64,000 bases of DNA from Chrysogorgia sp. JL179-B06 (GCA_035772405.1 JAYKKM010000149.1:3738501-3802500); one strand, 5' to 3'. Counted from the stretch's first letter, positions 14,157 through 25,191 are shown. Translations and numbers: made by a program. Notes: generated by a model not told the origin, from the sequence alone.

Positions 14157-14228
14157 CATTTTGCACGGGAATCGAACCCATTACCCCTCGCACCCAAAGC
14201 GAGAATCATACCACTAGACCAGCAAGCC
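14157..14228 (-). tRNA. tRNA-Pro(TGG)-like, acceptor lost
   Basis: The plus strand reads CATTTTGC in place of GGGCTTGC and CCCATTACCCC in the T arm, so the acceptor cannot pair properly. A recurring degenerate subtype. Confidence 0.5.
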
Positions 14229-14365
14229 ACATATACAGCCGTTTGATAAAGTAAAATTTTTAAAATATTATTTCGAACTCTGACATAGTAAATCTTCATC
14301 TGAAAATGATGTCATATGTTTATATACCATCTTTACATAATATGATATGATCAACTTTGCAAGCA

Positions 14366-14382
14366 GTCTCTGTGACGCAATG

Positions 14383-14422
<40 letters not shown>

Positions 14423-14439
14423 GAATCCACTAAGTGACA
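14366..14439 (+). tRNA. tRNA-Asn(GTT)
   Basis: Full length; D-stem change (GACGC) and 3' end TAAGTGACA. Confidence 0.65.
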
Positions 14440-14645
14440 TTTTATTAAAATAGAACATTATTAGGGTAAAATAATTATGATCAACGGTAGATGTTTTTTT
14501 ACATTTTTTTTTAAATTCTTATATGTCGCACAAAATATTAAAAAATCGAGCTTCCCGAAACATCGTCAAAGAATTGATGGTCGCTATTATATGAAATATC
14601 CACAAGAACAACCTTTAATAAAAATTTATACTGATCTTGGAAAAA

Positions 14646-14717
14646 GGGCTTGTACAGGAATCGAACCCGTGACCTCTCGCACCCAAAGCGAGAATCATAC
14701 CACTAGACCAGCAAGCC
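14646..14717 (-). tRNA. tRNA-Pro(TGG)
   Basis: Full length; T-stem/acceptor changes TGTACAGG. Confidence 0.7.
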
Positions 14718-14859
14718 TTTGCCTTTAAACACCCGTTTGACCAAGTGAAATTTCTAAAATATTACTTTGAACTCTGACATAGCAAATCGTCACCTGAAAA
14801 TGATGTCATATGTTTATATACAATCCTTACATAATATGATATAATCAACTTTCCAAGCA

Positions 14860-14933
14860 GTCTCTATGGTGCAATCGGCTAGCGCGTTCGGTTGTTAACC
14901 GAAAGGTTGGTGGTTCGAATCCACCCAGTGACG
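14860..14933 (+). tRNA. tRNA-Asn(GTT)
   Basis: Full length; CTATGGTGC at the D side, anticodon loop TTGTTAA. Sister of 34158. Confidence 0.7.
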
Positions 14934-15253
14934 TTTTATTAAAATAGAACATTATTAGGGATAAAATATTATGATCAATGGTAGTTGTTTATTTATATAT
15001 TTTTTCTAAATTCTTATATGTCGCACAAAATATTTAAAAATCGAGCTTCCCGAAACATCGTTAAAAAATTGATGGTCGTTATTATTTGAAATATCCGCAA
15101 GAACAACGTTTATTTAAAATTTATAATGATGTTAAGTAAAATTTGTAAAATATTACTTCGAACTCTCACATGACAGCAAATCGTCACCTGAAAATGATGT
15201 CATATGTTTATATACCACCCTTACATATTATGATATAATCAACTTTGCAAGCA

Positions 15254-15327
15254 GTCTCTGTGGCGCAATGGGTTAGCGCGTTCTGCTGTTAACCGAAAGG
15301 TTGGTCGTTCGAATCCACCCAGTGACG
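15254..15327 (+). tRNA. tRNA-Asn(GTT)
   Basis: Full length; TTCTG in the anticodon stem. Confidence 0.7.
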
Positions 15328-15520
15328 TATTAGAGCAAAATTATTATGATCAACGGTTGATGTGTTTTATATATTTTTGGTAAATTCTTATATGTTGCAC
15401 AAAATATTTAAAATCGAGCTTCCCGAAACATCGTTAAAGAATTGATGGTCGTTATTATTTGAAATATCCACAACTCACAAGAACAACGTTTCATTAAAAT
15501 TTATAATGATGTTGGAGAAA

Positions 15521-15592
15521 GGGCTTGCACTGGAATCGAACCCGTGACCACTCACACCCAAAGCGAGAATCATACCACTAGACCAGCAAGCC
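15521..15592 (-). tRNA. tRNA-Pro(TGG)
   Basis: Full length; T stem ACTGG. Confidence 0.75.
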
Positions 15593-15734
15593 ATTGTCTT
15601 TATACAGTCGTTTGATAACGTAAAATTTGTAAAATATTACTTCGAACTCTGACATAACAAATCTTCATCTGAAAATGATGTCATATGTTTATAGACCATA
15701 CTTACGTAATATGATATAATCAACTTTGCAAGCA

Positions 15735-15808
15735 GTCTCTGTGGCGCAATGGATTAGCGCGTTTTGCTGTTGACCGGAAAGTTGGTTGTTCGAATCCACC
15801 CTATGTCG
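15735..15808 (+). tRNA. tRNA-Asn(GTT), degenerate
   Basis: Same TTTTG/CCGGA anticodon stem subtype as 12459; acceptor CTATGTC. Confidence 0.5.
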
Positions 15809-15951
15809 TTTTATTATAATACAACATTATTAGGGATAAAATTATTATGATCAACGGTATATTTTTTCAGCGAAAAAGAATTGATGTTAGTTATTATTTG
15901 AAATATCCAAAAGAACAACCTTTAACAAAAATTTATAATGATGTTGGAAAA

Positions 15952-16023
15952 CATTCTGCACTGGAATCGAACCCGTTACCCCTCGCACCCAAAGTGAGAA
16001 TCATACCACTAGACCAGCAAGCC
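15952..16023 (-). tRNA. tRNA-Pro(TGG)-like, acceptor lost
   Basis: CATTCTGC in place of GGGCTTGC; anticodon stem change AAAGTGAG. Confidence 0.5.
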
Positions 16024-16160
16024 ACATATACAGCCGTTTGACAAAGTAAAATTTGTAAAATATTACTTCGAACTCTGACATAGCAAATCTTCATCTGAAA
16101 ATGATTTCATATGTTTATAGACCATCCTTACGTAATATGATATAATCAACTTTGCAAGCA

Positions 16161-16177
16161 GTCTCTGTGGCGCAATG

Positions 16178-16217
<40 letters not shown>

Positions 16218-16228
16218 GAATAGTGAGG
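16161..16228 (+). pseudogene. tRNA-Asn with T-arm deletion
   Basis: TTCGAATAGTGAGGC: the T-stem 3' strand CCACCC is deleted. Confidence 0.8.
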
Positions 16229-16543
16229 CTATATTAAAATAAAACATTACTAGGGTATAAAATTATTATGGTAAACGGTTTTTTATATATTTTTGGTAAA
16301 TTCGTATATGTCGCACAAAATATTAAAAAAGCGAGCTTCCCTAAACATCGTAAAATAATTGATGGTCGCTATTATTTGAAATATCAACAAGAACAACGTT
16401 AAATTAAAATTTATAATGATGTTAAGTAAAATTTCTAAAATATTGCTTCGAAATCTCACATGACTGCAAATCGTCACCTGAAAATGATGTCATATGTTTG
16501 TTTTCCACCCTTACATAATATGACATAATCAACGTTGCAAGCA

Positions 16544-16617
16544 GTCTCTGTGACGCAATGGATTAGGGCGTTCGGCTGTTAACCGAAAGCTTGGTGGTTC
16601 GAATCCAGCAAGTGACG
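16544..16617 (+). tRNA. tRNA-Asn(GTT)
   Basis: Full length; D stem changed (GACGC, TAGGGCG) and T stem CCAGCA. Confidence 0.6.
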
Positions 16618-16818
16618 TTTTATTAAAATAGAACATTATTAGGGTAAAATTATTATGATCAACGGTAAAACTTTTTTTATATATTTTTGGTAAATTCTTA
16701 TATGTGGCACAAAATATTAAAAAATCGAGCTTCCCAAGACATAGAAAAATAATTGATAGTCGTTATAAATATCCACAAGAACAATCTTTAATAAAAATTT
16801 ATAATGATCTTGGAAAAA

Positions 16819-16872
16819 GGGCTTGCACTGGAATCGAACCCGTGACCACTCACACCACTAGACCAGCAAGCC
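16819..16872 (-). pseudogene. tRNA-Pro lacking anticodon arm, 54 nt
   Basis: CACTCACACCACTAGACC: the anticodon arm is deleted. Identical deletion at 23797-23850. Confidence 0.85.
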
Positions 16873-17014
16873 ATTGCCTTTAGACACCCGTTTGACCAAG
16901 TAAAATTTCTAAAATATTACTTCGAACTCTGACATAGCAAATCGTCACCTGAAAATGATGTCATATGTTTATATAACATCCTTACATAATATGAAATAAT
17001 CAACTTTGCAAGCA

Positions 17015-17039
17015 GTCTCTGTGGCGCAATGGGTTAGCA

Positions 17040-17071
<32 letters not shown>

Positions 17072-17088
17072 GAATGCACTAAGTGACG
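17015..17088 (+). tRNA. tRNA-Asn(GTT)
   Basis: Full length with T arm GAATGCACTAAGTGACG. It is the uninterrupted paralogue of the LINE-split copy at 23993/25313 and so shows the empty site. Confidence 0.6.
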
Positions 17089-17291
17089 TTTTATTAAAAT
17101 AGAACATTATTAGGGTAAAATTATTATGATCATCGGTAGATGTTTTTTTTATATATTTTTTGTAAATTCTTATATGTCGCACAAAATATTAAAAAATCGA
17201 GCTTCCCGAGACATAGAAAAATAATTGATAGTCTTTATGAAATATCCAGAAGAACAATCTTTAATAAAAATTTATAATGATCTTGGAAAAA

Positions 17292-17350
17292 GGGCTTGCA
17301 CTGGAATCGAACCCGTGACCACTCACACCCAAAGCGCGAATCATTGAGCC
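17292..17350 (-). pseudogene. tRNA-Pro truncated
   Basis: After AAAGCGCGAATCATT the D arm and 5' acceptor are lost. Confidence 0.75.
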
Positions 17351-17492
17351 ATTGCTTTTATACAGCCGTTTGACAAAGTAAAATTTGTAAAATATTACTT
17401 CGAACTCTGACATAACAAATTGTCACCTGAAAATGATGTCATATGTTTATATACCATCTTTACATAATATGATATAAACAACTTTGCAAGGA

Positions 17493-17548
17493 GTCTCTGT
17501 GGCGCAATGGGTTAGCGCTTTCGGCTGTTGACCCGAAAGTTGGTTGTT
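17493..17548 (+). pseudogene. tRNA-Asn truncated
   Basis: Ends in the T stem (TTGGTTGTTAT); the 3' third is missing. Confidence 0.8.
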
Positions 17549-17738
17549 ATTTATTATCGTAAAATTATTATGATCAACGGTTGATGTTTTTTTATATTTT
17601 TTGGTAAATTCTAATATGTCGCACAAAATATTTAGAAATCGAGCTTCCCGAAACATCGTAAAAGAATTGATGGTCGCTATTGTATGAAATATCCACAAGA
17701 ACAACCTTTAATAAAAATTTATAATGATCTTGGAAAAA

Positions 17739-17810
17739 GGGCTTGCACGGGAATCGAACCCGTGACTTCTCGCACCCAAAGCGAGAATCGTACCACTAGA
17801 CCAGCAAGCC
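17739..17810 (-). tRNA. tRNA-Pro(TGG)
   Basis: Full length; GACTTCTCGC and AATCGTACC differences. Confidence 0.75.
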
Positions 17811-17958
17811 ATTGCGTTTATACAACCGTTTGACCAACTAAAATTTCTAAAATATTACTTCGAACTCTCATGACATGACAGCAAATAGTCACCTGAAAAT
17901 GATGTGAAATGTTTATATAACATCCTTACATAATATGATATAATCAACATTCCGAGCA

Positions 17959-18038
17959 GTCTCTGTGACTGTGGCGCAATCGATTAGCGCGTTCGGCTGT
18001 TAACCGAAAAGTTGGTTGTTCGAATCCACCCAGTAACG
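17959..18038 (+). pseudogene. tRNA-Asn with 6-nt insertion
   Basis: CTCTGTGACTGTGGCGC: a 6-nt duplication at the acceptor/D junction. Confidence 0.65.
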
Positions 18039-18183
18039 TTTCATTAAAATAGAACTTTATTAGGGATAAAATTATTATGATCAACGGTACATTTTTTTCA
18101 GCGAAAAAGAATTGATGTTAGTTATTATTTGAAATATCCAAAAGAACAACCTTTAATAAAAATTTATAATGATCTTGGAAAAA

Positions 18184-18229
18184 GGGCTTGCACCCAAAGC
18201 GAGAATCATACCACCTAGACCAGCAAGCC
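18184..18229 (-). pseudogene. tRNA-Pro lacking T arm, 46 nt
   Basis: GGGCTTGCACCCAAAGCGAG: the T arm is deleted between GGGCTTGCA and CCCAAAG. Confidence 0.85.
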
Positions 18230-18366
18230 ACATATACAGCCGTTTGACAAAGTAAAAATTGTTAAATATTACTTCGAACTCTGACATAGCAAATCTTCAT
18301 CTGAAAATGATGTCATATGTTTATATACCATCCTTACGTAATATGATATAATAAAATTTCCAAGCA

Positions 18367-18383
18367 GTCTCTGTGGCGCAATG

Positions 18384-18423
<40 letters not shown>

Positions 18424-18440
18424 GAATCCACCCAGTGACG
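18367..18440 (+). tRNA. tRNA-Asn(GTT)
   Basis: Consensus cloverleaf, but followed by CTATATT with no T4 terminator. Confidence 0.8.
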
Positions 18441-18644
18441 CTATATTAAAATAAAACATTACTAGGGTATAAAATTATTATGATCAACGGTATATGGTTT
18501 TTTATATTTTTTAGTAAATTCTTATATGTCGCACAAAATATTTAAACATCGAGCTTCCGAGAAATAGAAAAATAATTGATGGTCGCTATTATATGAAATA
18601 TCCACAAGAACAACGTTTAATAAAATGTTATAATGTTTAGAAAA

Positions 18645-18716
18645 GGGCTTGCACGGGAATCGAACCCGTGACCTCTCGCACCCTAAGCGAGAATCATACC
18701 ACTAGACCAGCAAGCC
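18645..18716 (-). tRNA. tRNA-Pro(AGG)
   Basis: Anticodon loop TTAGGGT (AGG); acceptor and T stems fully paired. Confidence 0.85.
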
Positions 18717-18853
18717 ACATATAAAGCCGTTTGACAAAGTAAAATTTGTAAAATATTACTTCGAACTCTGACATAGCAAATCTTCATCTGAAAATGATTT
18801 CATATGTTTATAGACCATCTTTACATAATATGATATGATCAACTTTGCAAGCA

Positions 18854-18871
18854 GTCTCTGTGGCGCAATGC

Positions 18872-18902
<31 letters not shown>

Positions 18903-18927
18903 AGTGGTTCGAATCCACCCAGTGACG
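18854..18927 (+). tRNA. tRNA-Asn(GTT)
   Basis: Full length; D-loop AATGCG and T-stem GTTAGTGG changes shared with 20256, 21658 and (T stem) 31412. Confidence 0.75.
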
Positions 18928-19133
18928 TTTTATTAAAATAGAACATTATTATCGTAAAATTATTATGATCAACGGTTGATGTTTTTTTATATTTTTTGGT
19001 AAATTCTAATATGTCGCGCAAAATATTTAGAAATCGAGCTTCCCGAAACATCGTAAAATAATTGATGGTCGCTATTGTATGAAATATCCACAAGAACAAC
19101 CTTTAATAAAAATTTATAATGATCTTGGAAAAA

Positions 19134-19196
19134 GGGCTTGCACGGGAATCGATTCTCGCACCCAAAGCGAGAATCGTACCACTAGACCAGCAAGCC
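19134..19196 (-). pseudogene. tRNA-Pro, 63 nt
   Basis: GAATCGATTCTCGCACCC: the T-stem distal half and variable loop are deleted. Same allele at 20536 and 31692. Confidence 0.85.
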
Positions 19197-19344
19197 ATTT
19201 CGTTTATACAACCGTTTGACCAACTAAAATTTCTAAAATATTACTTCGAACTCTCATGACATGACAGCAAATAGTCACCTGAAAATGATGTGATATGTTT
19301 ATATAACATCCTTACATAATATGATATAATCAACATTCCGAGCA

Positions 19345-19418
19345 GTCTCTGTGGCGCAATCGATTAGCGCGTTCGGCTGTTAACCGAAAAGTTGGTTGTT
19401 CGAATCCACCCAGTAACG
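19345..19418 (+). tRNA. tRNA-Asn(GTT), CAGTAAC subtype
   Basis: AATCGA D loop, GGTTG/CCACC T stem with one mismatch. Confidence 0.55.
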
Positions 19419-19563
19419 TTTCATTAAAATAGAACTTTATTAGGGATAAAATTATTATGATCAACGGTACATTTTTTTCAGCGAAAAAGAATTGATGTTA
19501 GTTATTATTTGAAATATCCAAAAGAACAACCTTTAATAAAAATTTATAATGATCTTGGAAAAA

Positions 19564-19636
19564 GGGCTTGCACGGGAATCGAACCCATTACCCCTCGCAC
19601 CCAAAGCGAGAATCATACCACCTAGACCAGCAAGCC
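19564..19636 (-). tRNA. tRNA-Pro(TGG), degenerate
   Basis: Good acceptor but T arm CCCATTACCCC and an extra D-arm C. Confidence 0.55.
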
Positions 19637-19768
19637 ACATATACAGCCGTTTGACAAAGTAAAATTTGTTAAATATTACTTCGAACTCTGACATAGCAAA
19701 TCTTCATCTGAAAATGATGTGTTTATATACCATCCTTACGTAATATGATATAATAAAATTTCCAAGCA

Positions 19769-19842
19769 GTCTCTGTGGCGCAATGGGTTAGCGCGTTCGA
19801 CTGTTAACCGAAAGGTTGGTGGTTCGATTCCACCCAGTGACG
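19769..19842 (+). tRNA. tRNA-Asn(GTT)
   Basis: TTCGA in the anticodon stem, T loop TTCGATT; no T4 terminator directly after. Confidence 0.65.
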
Positions 19843-20043
19843 CTATATTAAAATAAAACATTACTAGGGTATAAAATTATTATGATCAACGGTATATGGT
19901 TTTTTATATTTTTTAGTAAATTCTTATATGTCGCACAAAATATTTAAACATCGAGCTTCCGAGAAATAGAAAAATAATTGATGGTCGCTATTATATGAAA
20001 TATCCACAAGAACCTGAAATAAAATGTTATAATGTTTAGAAAA

Positions 20044-20115
20044 GGGCTTGCACGGGAATCGAACCCGTGACCTCTCGCACCCTAAGCGAGAATCATACCA
20101 CTAGACCAGCAAGCC
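20044..20115 (-). tRNA. tRNA-Pro(AGG)
   Basis: Intact; anticodon loop TTAGGGT. Confidence 0.85.
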
Positions 20116-20255
20116 ACATATAAAGCCGTTTGACAAAGTAAAATTTGTAAAATATTACTTCGAACTCTGACATAGCAAATCTTCATCTGAAAATGATTTC
20201 ATATGTTTATAGACATGCATCTTTACATAATATGATATGATCAACTTTGCAAGCA

Positions 20256-20273
20256 GTCTCTGTGGCGCAATGC

Positions 20274-20304
<31 letters not shown>

Positions 20305-20329
20305 AGTGGTTCGAATCCACCCAGTGACG
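20256..20329 (+). tRNA. tRNA-Asn(GTT)
   Basis: 1402-bp paralogue of 18854. Confidence 0.75.
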
Positions 20330-20535
20330 TTTTATTAAAATAGAACATTATTATCGTAAAATTATTATGATCAACGGTTGATGTTTTTTTATATTTTTTG
20401 GTAAATTCTAATATGTCGCGCAAAATATTTAGAAATCGAGCTTCCCGAAACATCGTAAAATAATTGATGGTCGCTATTGTATGAAATATCCACAAGAACA
20501 ACCTTTAATAAAAATTTATAATGATCTTGGAAAAA

Positions 20536-20598
20536 GGGCTTGCACGGGAATCGATTCTCGCACCCAAAGCGAGAATCGTACCACTAGACCAGCAAGCC
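20536..20598 (-). pseudogene. tRNA-Pro, 63 nt
   Basis: 1402-bp paralogue of 19134 with the same deletion. Confidence 0.85.
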
Positions 20599-20746
20599 AT
20601 TTCGTTTATACAACCGTTTGACCAACTAAAATTTCTAAAATATTACTTCGAACTCTCATGACATGACAGCAAATAGTCACCTGAAAATGATGTGATATGT
20701 TTATATAACATCCTTACATAATATGATATAATCAACATTCCGAGCA

Positions 20747-20820
20747 GTCTCTGTGGCGCAATCGATTAGCGCGTTCGGCTGTTAACCGAAAAGTTGGTTG
20801 TTCGAATCCACCCAGTAACG
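20747..20820 (+). tRNA. tRNA-Asn(GTT), CAGTAAC subtype
   Basis: 1402-bp paralogue of 19345. Confidence 0.55.
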
Positions 20821-20965
20821 TTTCATTAAAATAGAACTTTATTAGGGATAAAATTATTATGATCAACGGTACATTTTTTTCAGCGAAAAAGAATTGATGT
20901 TAGTTATTATTTGAAATATCCAAAAGAACAACCTTTAATAAAAATTTATAATGATCTTGGAAAAA

Positions 20966-21038
20966 GGGCTTGCACGGGAATCGAACCCATTACCCCTCGC
21001 ACCCAAAGCGAGAATCATACCACCTAGACCAGCAAGCC
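20966..21038 (-). tRNA. tRNA-Pro(TGG), degenerate
   Basis: 1402-bp paralogue of 19564. Confidence 0.55.
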
Positions 21039-21170
21039 ACATATACAGCCGTTTGACAAAGTAAAATTTGTTAAATATTACTTCGAACTCTGACATAGCA
21101 AATCTTCATCTGAAAATGATGTGTTTATATACCATCCTTACGTAATATGATATAATAAAATTTCCAAGCA

Positions 21171-21244
21171 GTCTCTGTGGCGCAATGGGTTAGCGCGTTC
21201 GACTGTTAACCGAAAGGTTGGTGGTTCGATTCCACCCAGTGACG
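21171..21244 (+). tRNA. tRNA-Asn(GTT)
   Basis: 1402-bp paralogue of 19769. Confidence 0.65.
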
Positions 21245-21445
21245 CTATATTAAAATAAAACATTACTAGGGTATAAAATTATTATGATCAACGGTATATG
21301 GTTTTTTATATTTTTTAGTAAATTCTTATATGTCGCACAAAATATTTAAACATCGAGCTTCCGAGAAATAGAAAAATAATTGATGGTCGCTATTATATGA
21401 AATATCCACAAGAACCTGAAATAAAATGTTATAATGTTTAGAAAA

Positions 21446-21517
21446 GGGCTTGCACGGGAATCGAACCCGTGACCTCTCGCACCCTAAGCGAGAATCATAC
21501 CACTAGACCAGCAAGCC
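21446..21517 (-). tRNA. tRNA-Pro(AGG)
   Basis: 1402-bp paralogue of 20044; intact. Confidence 0.85.
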
Positions 21518-21657
21518 ACATATAAAGCCGTTTGACAAAGTAAAATTTGTAAAATATTACTTCGAACTCTGACATAGCAAATCTTCATCTGAAAATGATT
21601 TCATATGTTTATAGACATGCATCTTTACATAATATGATATGATCAACTTTGCAAGCA

Positions 21658-21675
21658 GTCTCTGTGGCGCAATGC

Positions 21676-21706
<31 letters not shown>

Positions 21707-21731
21707 AGTGGTTCGAATCCACCCAGTGACG
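21658..21731 (+). tRNA. tRNA-Asn(GTT)
   Basis: Third member of the 18854/20256 series. Confidence 0.75.
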
Positions 21732-21943
21732 TTTTATTAAAATAGAACATTATTAGGGTAAAATTATTATGATCAACGGTAGATGTTTTTTATATATTTT
21801 TGGTAAATTTTTATATGTCGCACATAATATTTTAAATCGAGCTTCCCGAGCCATCGAAAAATAATTGATGGTCGTTATAATTTGAAATATCCACAACTCA
21901 CAAGAACAACGTTTCAATAAAATTTATAATGTTGTTGGAAAAA

Positions 21944-22015
21944 GGGCTTGCACGGGAATCGAACCCGTGACCTCTCGCACCCAAAGCGAGAATCATACCA
22001 CTAGACCAGCAAGCC
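21944..22015 (-). tRNA. tRNA-Pro(TGG)
   Basis: Intact consensus copy with TTTTT terminator. Confidence 0.9.
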
Positions 22016-22152
22016 ACATATAAAGCCGTTGGACAAAGTAACAATTGTAAAATATTATTTCGAACTCTGACATAGCAAATCTTCATCTGAAAATGATTTC
22101 ATATGTTTATAGACCATCTTTACATAATATGATATAATAAAATGTCCAAGCA

Positions 22153-22226
22153 GTCTCTGTGGCGCAATGGGTTAGCGCGTTCAGCTGTTGACCCGAAAGT
22201 TGGTTGTTCGAATCCACCCTGTGTTA
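22153..22226 (+). tRNA. tRNA-Asn-like, CTGTGTT subtype
   Basis: TTCAG stem and TTGACCC shift; poor acceptor. Confidence 0.5.
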
Positions 22227-22371
22227 TTTTATTATAATAGAACATTATTAGGGATAAAATCATTATGATCAACGGTATATTTTTTTCAGCGAAAAAGAAT
22301 TGATGTTAGTTATTATTTGAAATATCCAAAAGAACAACCTTTAACAAAAATGTATAATGATCTTGGAAAAA

Positions 22372-22443
22372 GGGCTTGCACGGGAATCGAACCCGTGACC
22401 TCTCGCACCCAAAGCGAGAATCATACCACTAGACCAGCAAGCC
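22372..22443 (-). tRNA. tRNA-Pro(TGG)
   Basis: Intact consensus copy. Confidence 0.9.
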
Positions 22444-22588
22444 ACATATAAAGATATAAAGCCGTTTGACAAAGTAAAATTTGTAAAATATTACTTCGAA
22501 CTCTGACATAGCAAATCTTCATCTGAAAATGATTTCATATGTTTATAGACCATCCTTACGTAATATGATATAATCAACTTTGCAAGCA

Positions 22589-22662
22589 GTCTCTGTGGCG
22601 CAATGGGTTAGCGCGTTCGGCTGTTAACCGAAAAGTTGGTGGTTCGAATCCACCCAATGACC
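22589..22662 (+). tRNA. tRNA-Asn(GTT), CAATGAC subtype
   Basis: Acceptor CAATGAC, discriminator C. Confidence 0.65.
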
Positions 22663-22868
22663 TTTTATTAAAATAGAACATTATTATCGTTAAATTATTA
22701 TGATCAACGGTTGATGTTTTTAAATATTTTTTGCTAAATTCTAATATGTCGCACAAAATATTTAGAAATCGAGCTTCCCGAAACATCGTAAAAGAATTGA
22801 TGGTCGCTATTATATGAAATATCCACAAGAACAACCTTTAATAAAAATTTATAATGATCTTGGAAAAA

Positions 22869-22940
22869 GGGCTTGCACAGGAATCGAACCCGTGACCTCT
22901 CGCACCCAAAGCGTGAATCATACCACTAGACCAGCAAGCC
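22869..22940 (-). tRNA. tRNA-Pro(TGG)
   Basis: Full length; ACAGG T stem and GCGTG anticodon-stem change. Confidence 0.7.
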
Positions 22941-23085
22941 ATTGCGTTTATACAACCGTTTGACCAACTACAATTTCTAAAATATTACTTCGAACTCTCA
23001 CATGACAGCAAATAGTCACCTGAAAATGATGTGATATGTTTATATAACATCCTTACATAATATGATATAATCAACATTCCGAGCA

Positions 23086-23159
23086 GTCTCTGTGGCGCAA
23101 TCGATTAGCGCGTTCGGCTGTTAACCGAAAAGTTGGTTGTTCGAATCCACCCAGTAACG
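23086..23159 (+). tRNA. tRNA-Asn(GTT), CAGTAAC subtype
   Basis: Same subtype as 19345. Confidence 0.55.
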
Positions 23160-23303
23160 TTTCATTAAAATAGAACTTTATTAGGGATAAAATTATTATG
23201 ATCAACGGTACATTTTTTTCAGCGAAAAAGAATTGATGTTAGTTATTATTTGAAATATCCAAAAGAACAACCTTTAACAAAAATGTATAATGATGTTGGA
23301 AAA

Positions 23304-23376
23304 CATTTTGCACGGGAATCGAACCCATTACCCCTCGCACCCAAAGCGAGAATCATACCACCTAGACCAGCAAGCC
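23304..23376 (-). tRNA. tRNA-Pro(TGG)-like, acceptor lost
   Basis: CATTTTGC end and CCCATTACCCC T arm. Confidence 0.5.
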
Positions 23377-23518
23377 ACATATACAGCCGTTTGACAAAGT
23401 AAAATTTGTAAAATATTACTTCGAACTCTGACACAGCAAATCTTCATCTGAAAATGATTTCATATGTTTATATACAGTACCATCCTTACGTAATATGATA
23501 TAATAAAATTTCCAAGCA

Positions 23519-23535
23519 GTCTCTGTGGCGCAATG

Positions 23536-23575
<40 letters not shown>

Positions 23576-23592
23576 GAATCCACCCAGTGACG
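23519..23592 (+). tRNA. tRNA-Asn(GTT)
   Basis: Consensus cloverleaf; no T4 immediately after (CTATATT). Confidence 0.8.
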
Positions 23593-23796
23593 CTATATTA
23601 AAATAAAACATTACTAGGGTATAAAATTATTATGATCAACGGTAGAACTTTTTTTATCTATTTTTGGTAAATTCTTATATGTGGCACAAAATATTTAAAA
23701 ATCGAGCTTCCCAAGACATAGAAAAAGAATTGATAGTCGTTATGAAATATCCACAAGAACAATCTTTAATAAAAATTTATAATGATCTTGGAAAAA

Positions 23797-23850
23797 GGGC
23801 TTGCACTGGAATCGAACCCGTGACCACTCACACCACTAGACCAGCAAGCC
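23797..23850 (-). pseudogene. tRNA-Pro lacking anticodon arm, 54 nt
   Basis: Same deletion as 16819-16872. Confidence 0.85.
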
Positions 23851-23992
23851 ATTGCCTTTAGACACCCGTTTGACCAAGTAAAATTTCTAAAATAATCCCT
23901 CGAACTCTGACATAGCAAATCTTCATCTGAAAATGATGTCATATGTTTATATAACATCCTTACATAATATGATATAATCAACTTTGCAAGCA

Positions 23993-24009
23993 GTCTCTGT
24001 GGCGCAATG

Positions 24010-24049
<40 letters not shown>

Positions 24050-24051
24050 GA
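23993..24051 (+). pseudogene. tRNA-Asn 5' part, split by LINE
   Basis: Normal to GGTGGTTCGA, then interrupted in the T loop (B-box region) by a retrotransposon. The missing 3' part resumes at 25313-25327 (ATGCACTAAGTGACG). Confidence 0.85.
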
Positions 24052-24143
24052 GGGTACTTTTCATTTCTATAACTCTTGTGTGCACTGTTATTTCACTTAC
24101 TGTTCTTCTTGTTGGGGTACATGCTCCCATACCCAGCTATTAA

Positions 24144-24684
24144 AGGGCAACTAAACCTTTTGAGGTTATTCTATTTTTCGTTAGAATTCAAAAAGTTCAA
24201 TTCAAAACCGAAGAAATAATTGAAATTGGTTGATCGGTTCTACTGTTATGATCTGTTAAAGATCGAGTTTTCAACCCTTTTGCTAAACTTAGTTGAACAA
24301 CGACCGCGTCGGAAGAAAGCCTGGTACTACCGGTAAGTGATGTCATAATGATGTCATACGGCAAGAAAATACTGTATATTTTGGTTTTATTTTAGTGAAA
24401 TTTGGAATACTGTTTACTCTTGGGTGAGTGATAAGTGACAAACCAAATATCAAGCACTGGAATATTATTTTGTTCAATAAACCTATTACCAGTATGACAC
24501 TATGACGTCATACCGGTAATAGTGCCATTCTTCTCATAACACGGTCGTGCAACAAGAGATTCGAAGAAATACTCCTCAATAAATCCTGCACTATATCATG
24601 AAATTCATTTTTATCTTCACTTTTACAAAGTTAGATGATATATCTTTCGGAGGAAAATAGAACCTCAAAAGGTTTAGTTGCCCT
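24144..24684. mobile_element. TTAA-flanked MITE, 541 bp
   Basis: TTAA direct repeats at 24140-24143 and 24685-24688 bracket inverted ends AGGGCAACTAAACCTTTTGA and its complement. No coding capacity seen. TTAA target sites fit piggyBac-like or other TTAA-specific transposases. It is inserted in the LINE, so it arrived later. Confidence 0.85.
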
Positions 24685-24689
24685 TTAAG

Positions 24690-25191
24690 GCTTCTTCGTC
24701 TACAGAAACGAGCCGCTAGAATTTTATTGGATGCGGATTATACTCAGTCATCAGTTAGTCTCTTTCTTAACCTAAAGTGGTTACCTATCTCTGATGTAGT
24801 TAAAATTAGAAAGATATTAACCTTATATAGTAAAATTCTTGACCCTTTTGCACCTTCATGCTACAAACAAAAGTTTCAGCTAATATCCCAACACCGTTCT
24901 CGCCAGACTAGGGCATCAACTTATAATCTGATAGTTCCCAAACCACGTACAAATTCCCTTAAGCGCACCTATGGGTACTTAGCCCCGGTTTTATTTAATG
25001 CTCTTGATGCTGATCTAAAACAACTTGCAATCTTACCTTTGACATCTTCCCTTCAATCTCGTCTTCTTCTTATTAAATTTAAATTACGTGTTATATTTAG
25101 CTCTCGGGTGAAACGAGTCCATAACTTGGAACTTTTAATGTGTTCAAATTGTAAATTTTGTCTATTTTGTAATTGTGTGTCATTTGATTAG
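24690..25191 (+). pseudogene. LINE reverse transcriptase C-terminal fragment
   Basis: The frame reads RLQKRAARILLDADYTQSS, then LFLNLKWLPISDVVKIRK, a P..CY segment, TRASTYNLIVPKPRTNSLKR and TYGYLAPVLFNAL. This is the typical region after the RT domain in CR1/Jockey-like LINEs (LQKRAAR, LKWLP...R, TR......P, LWN.LP pattern). RT catalytic motifs are absent because of 5' truncation. Confidence 0.75.

Larger units (their letters stand above)
17493..21657. repeat. Higher-order repeat of about 1402 bp (three tRNA pairs)
   Basis: tRNA-Asn starts at 18854, 19345, 19769 are repeated as 20256, 20747, 21171, each exactly 1402 bp on, with matching damage (63-nt tRNA-Pro at 19134 and 20536; AGG copies at 20044 and 21446). 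A more diverged first copy spans about 17493-18853. Confidence 0.85.
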
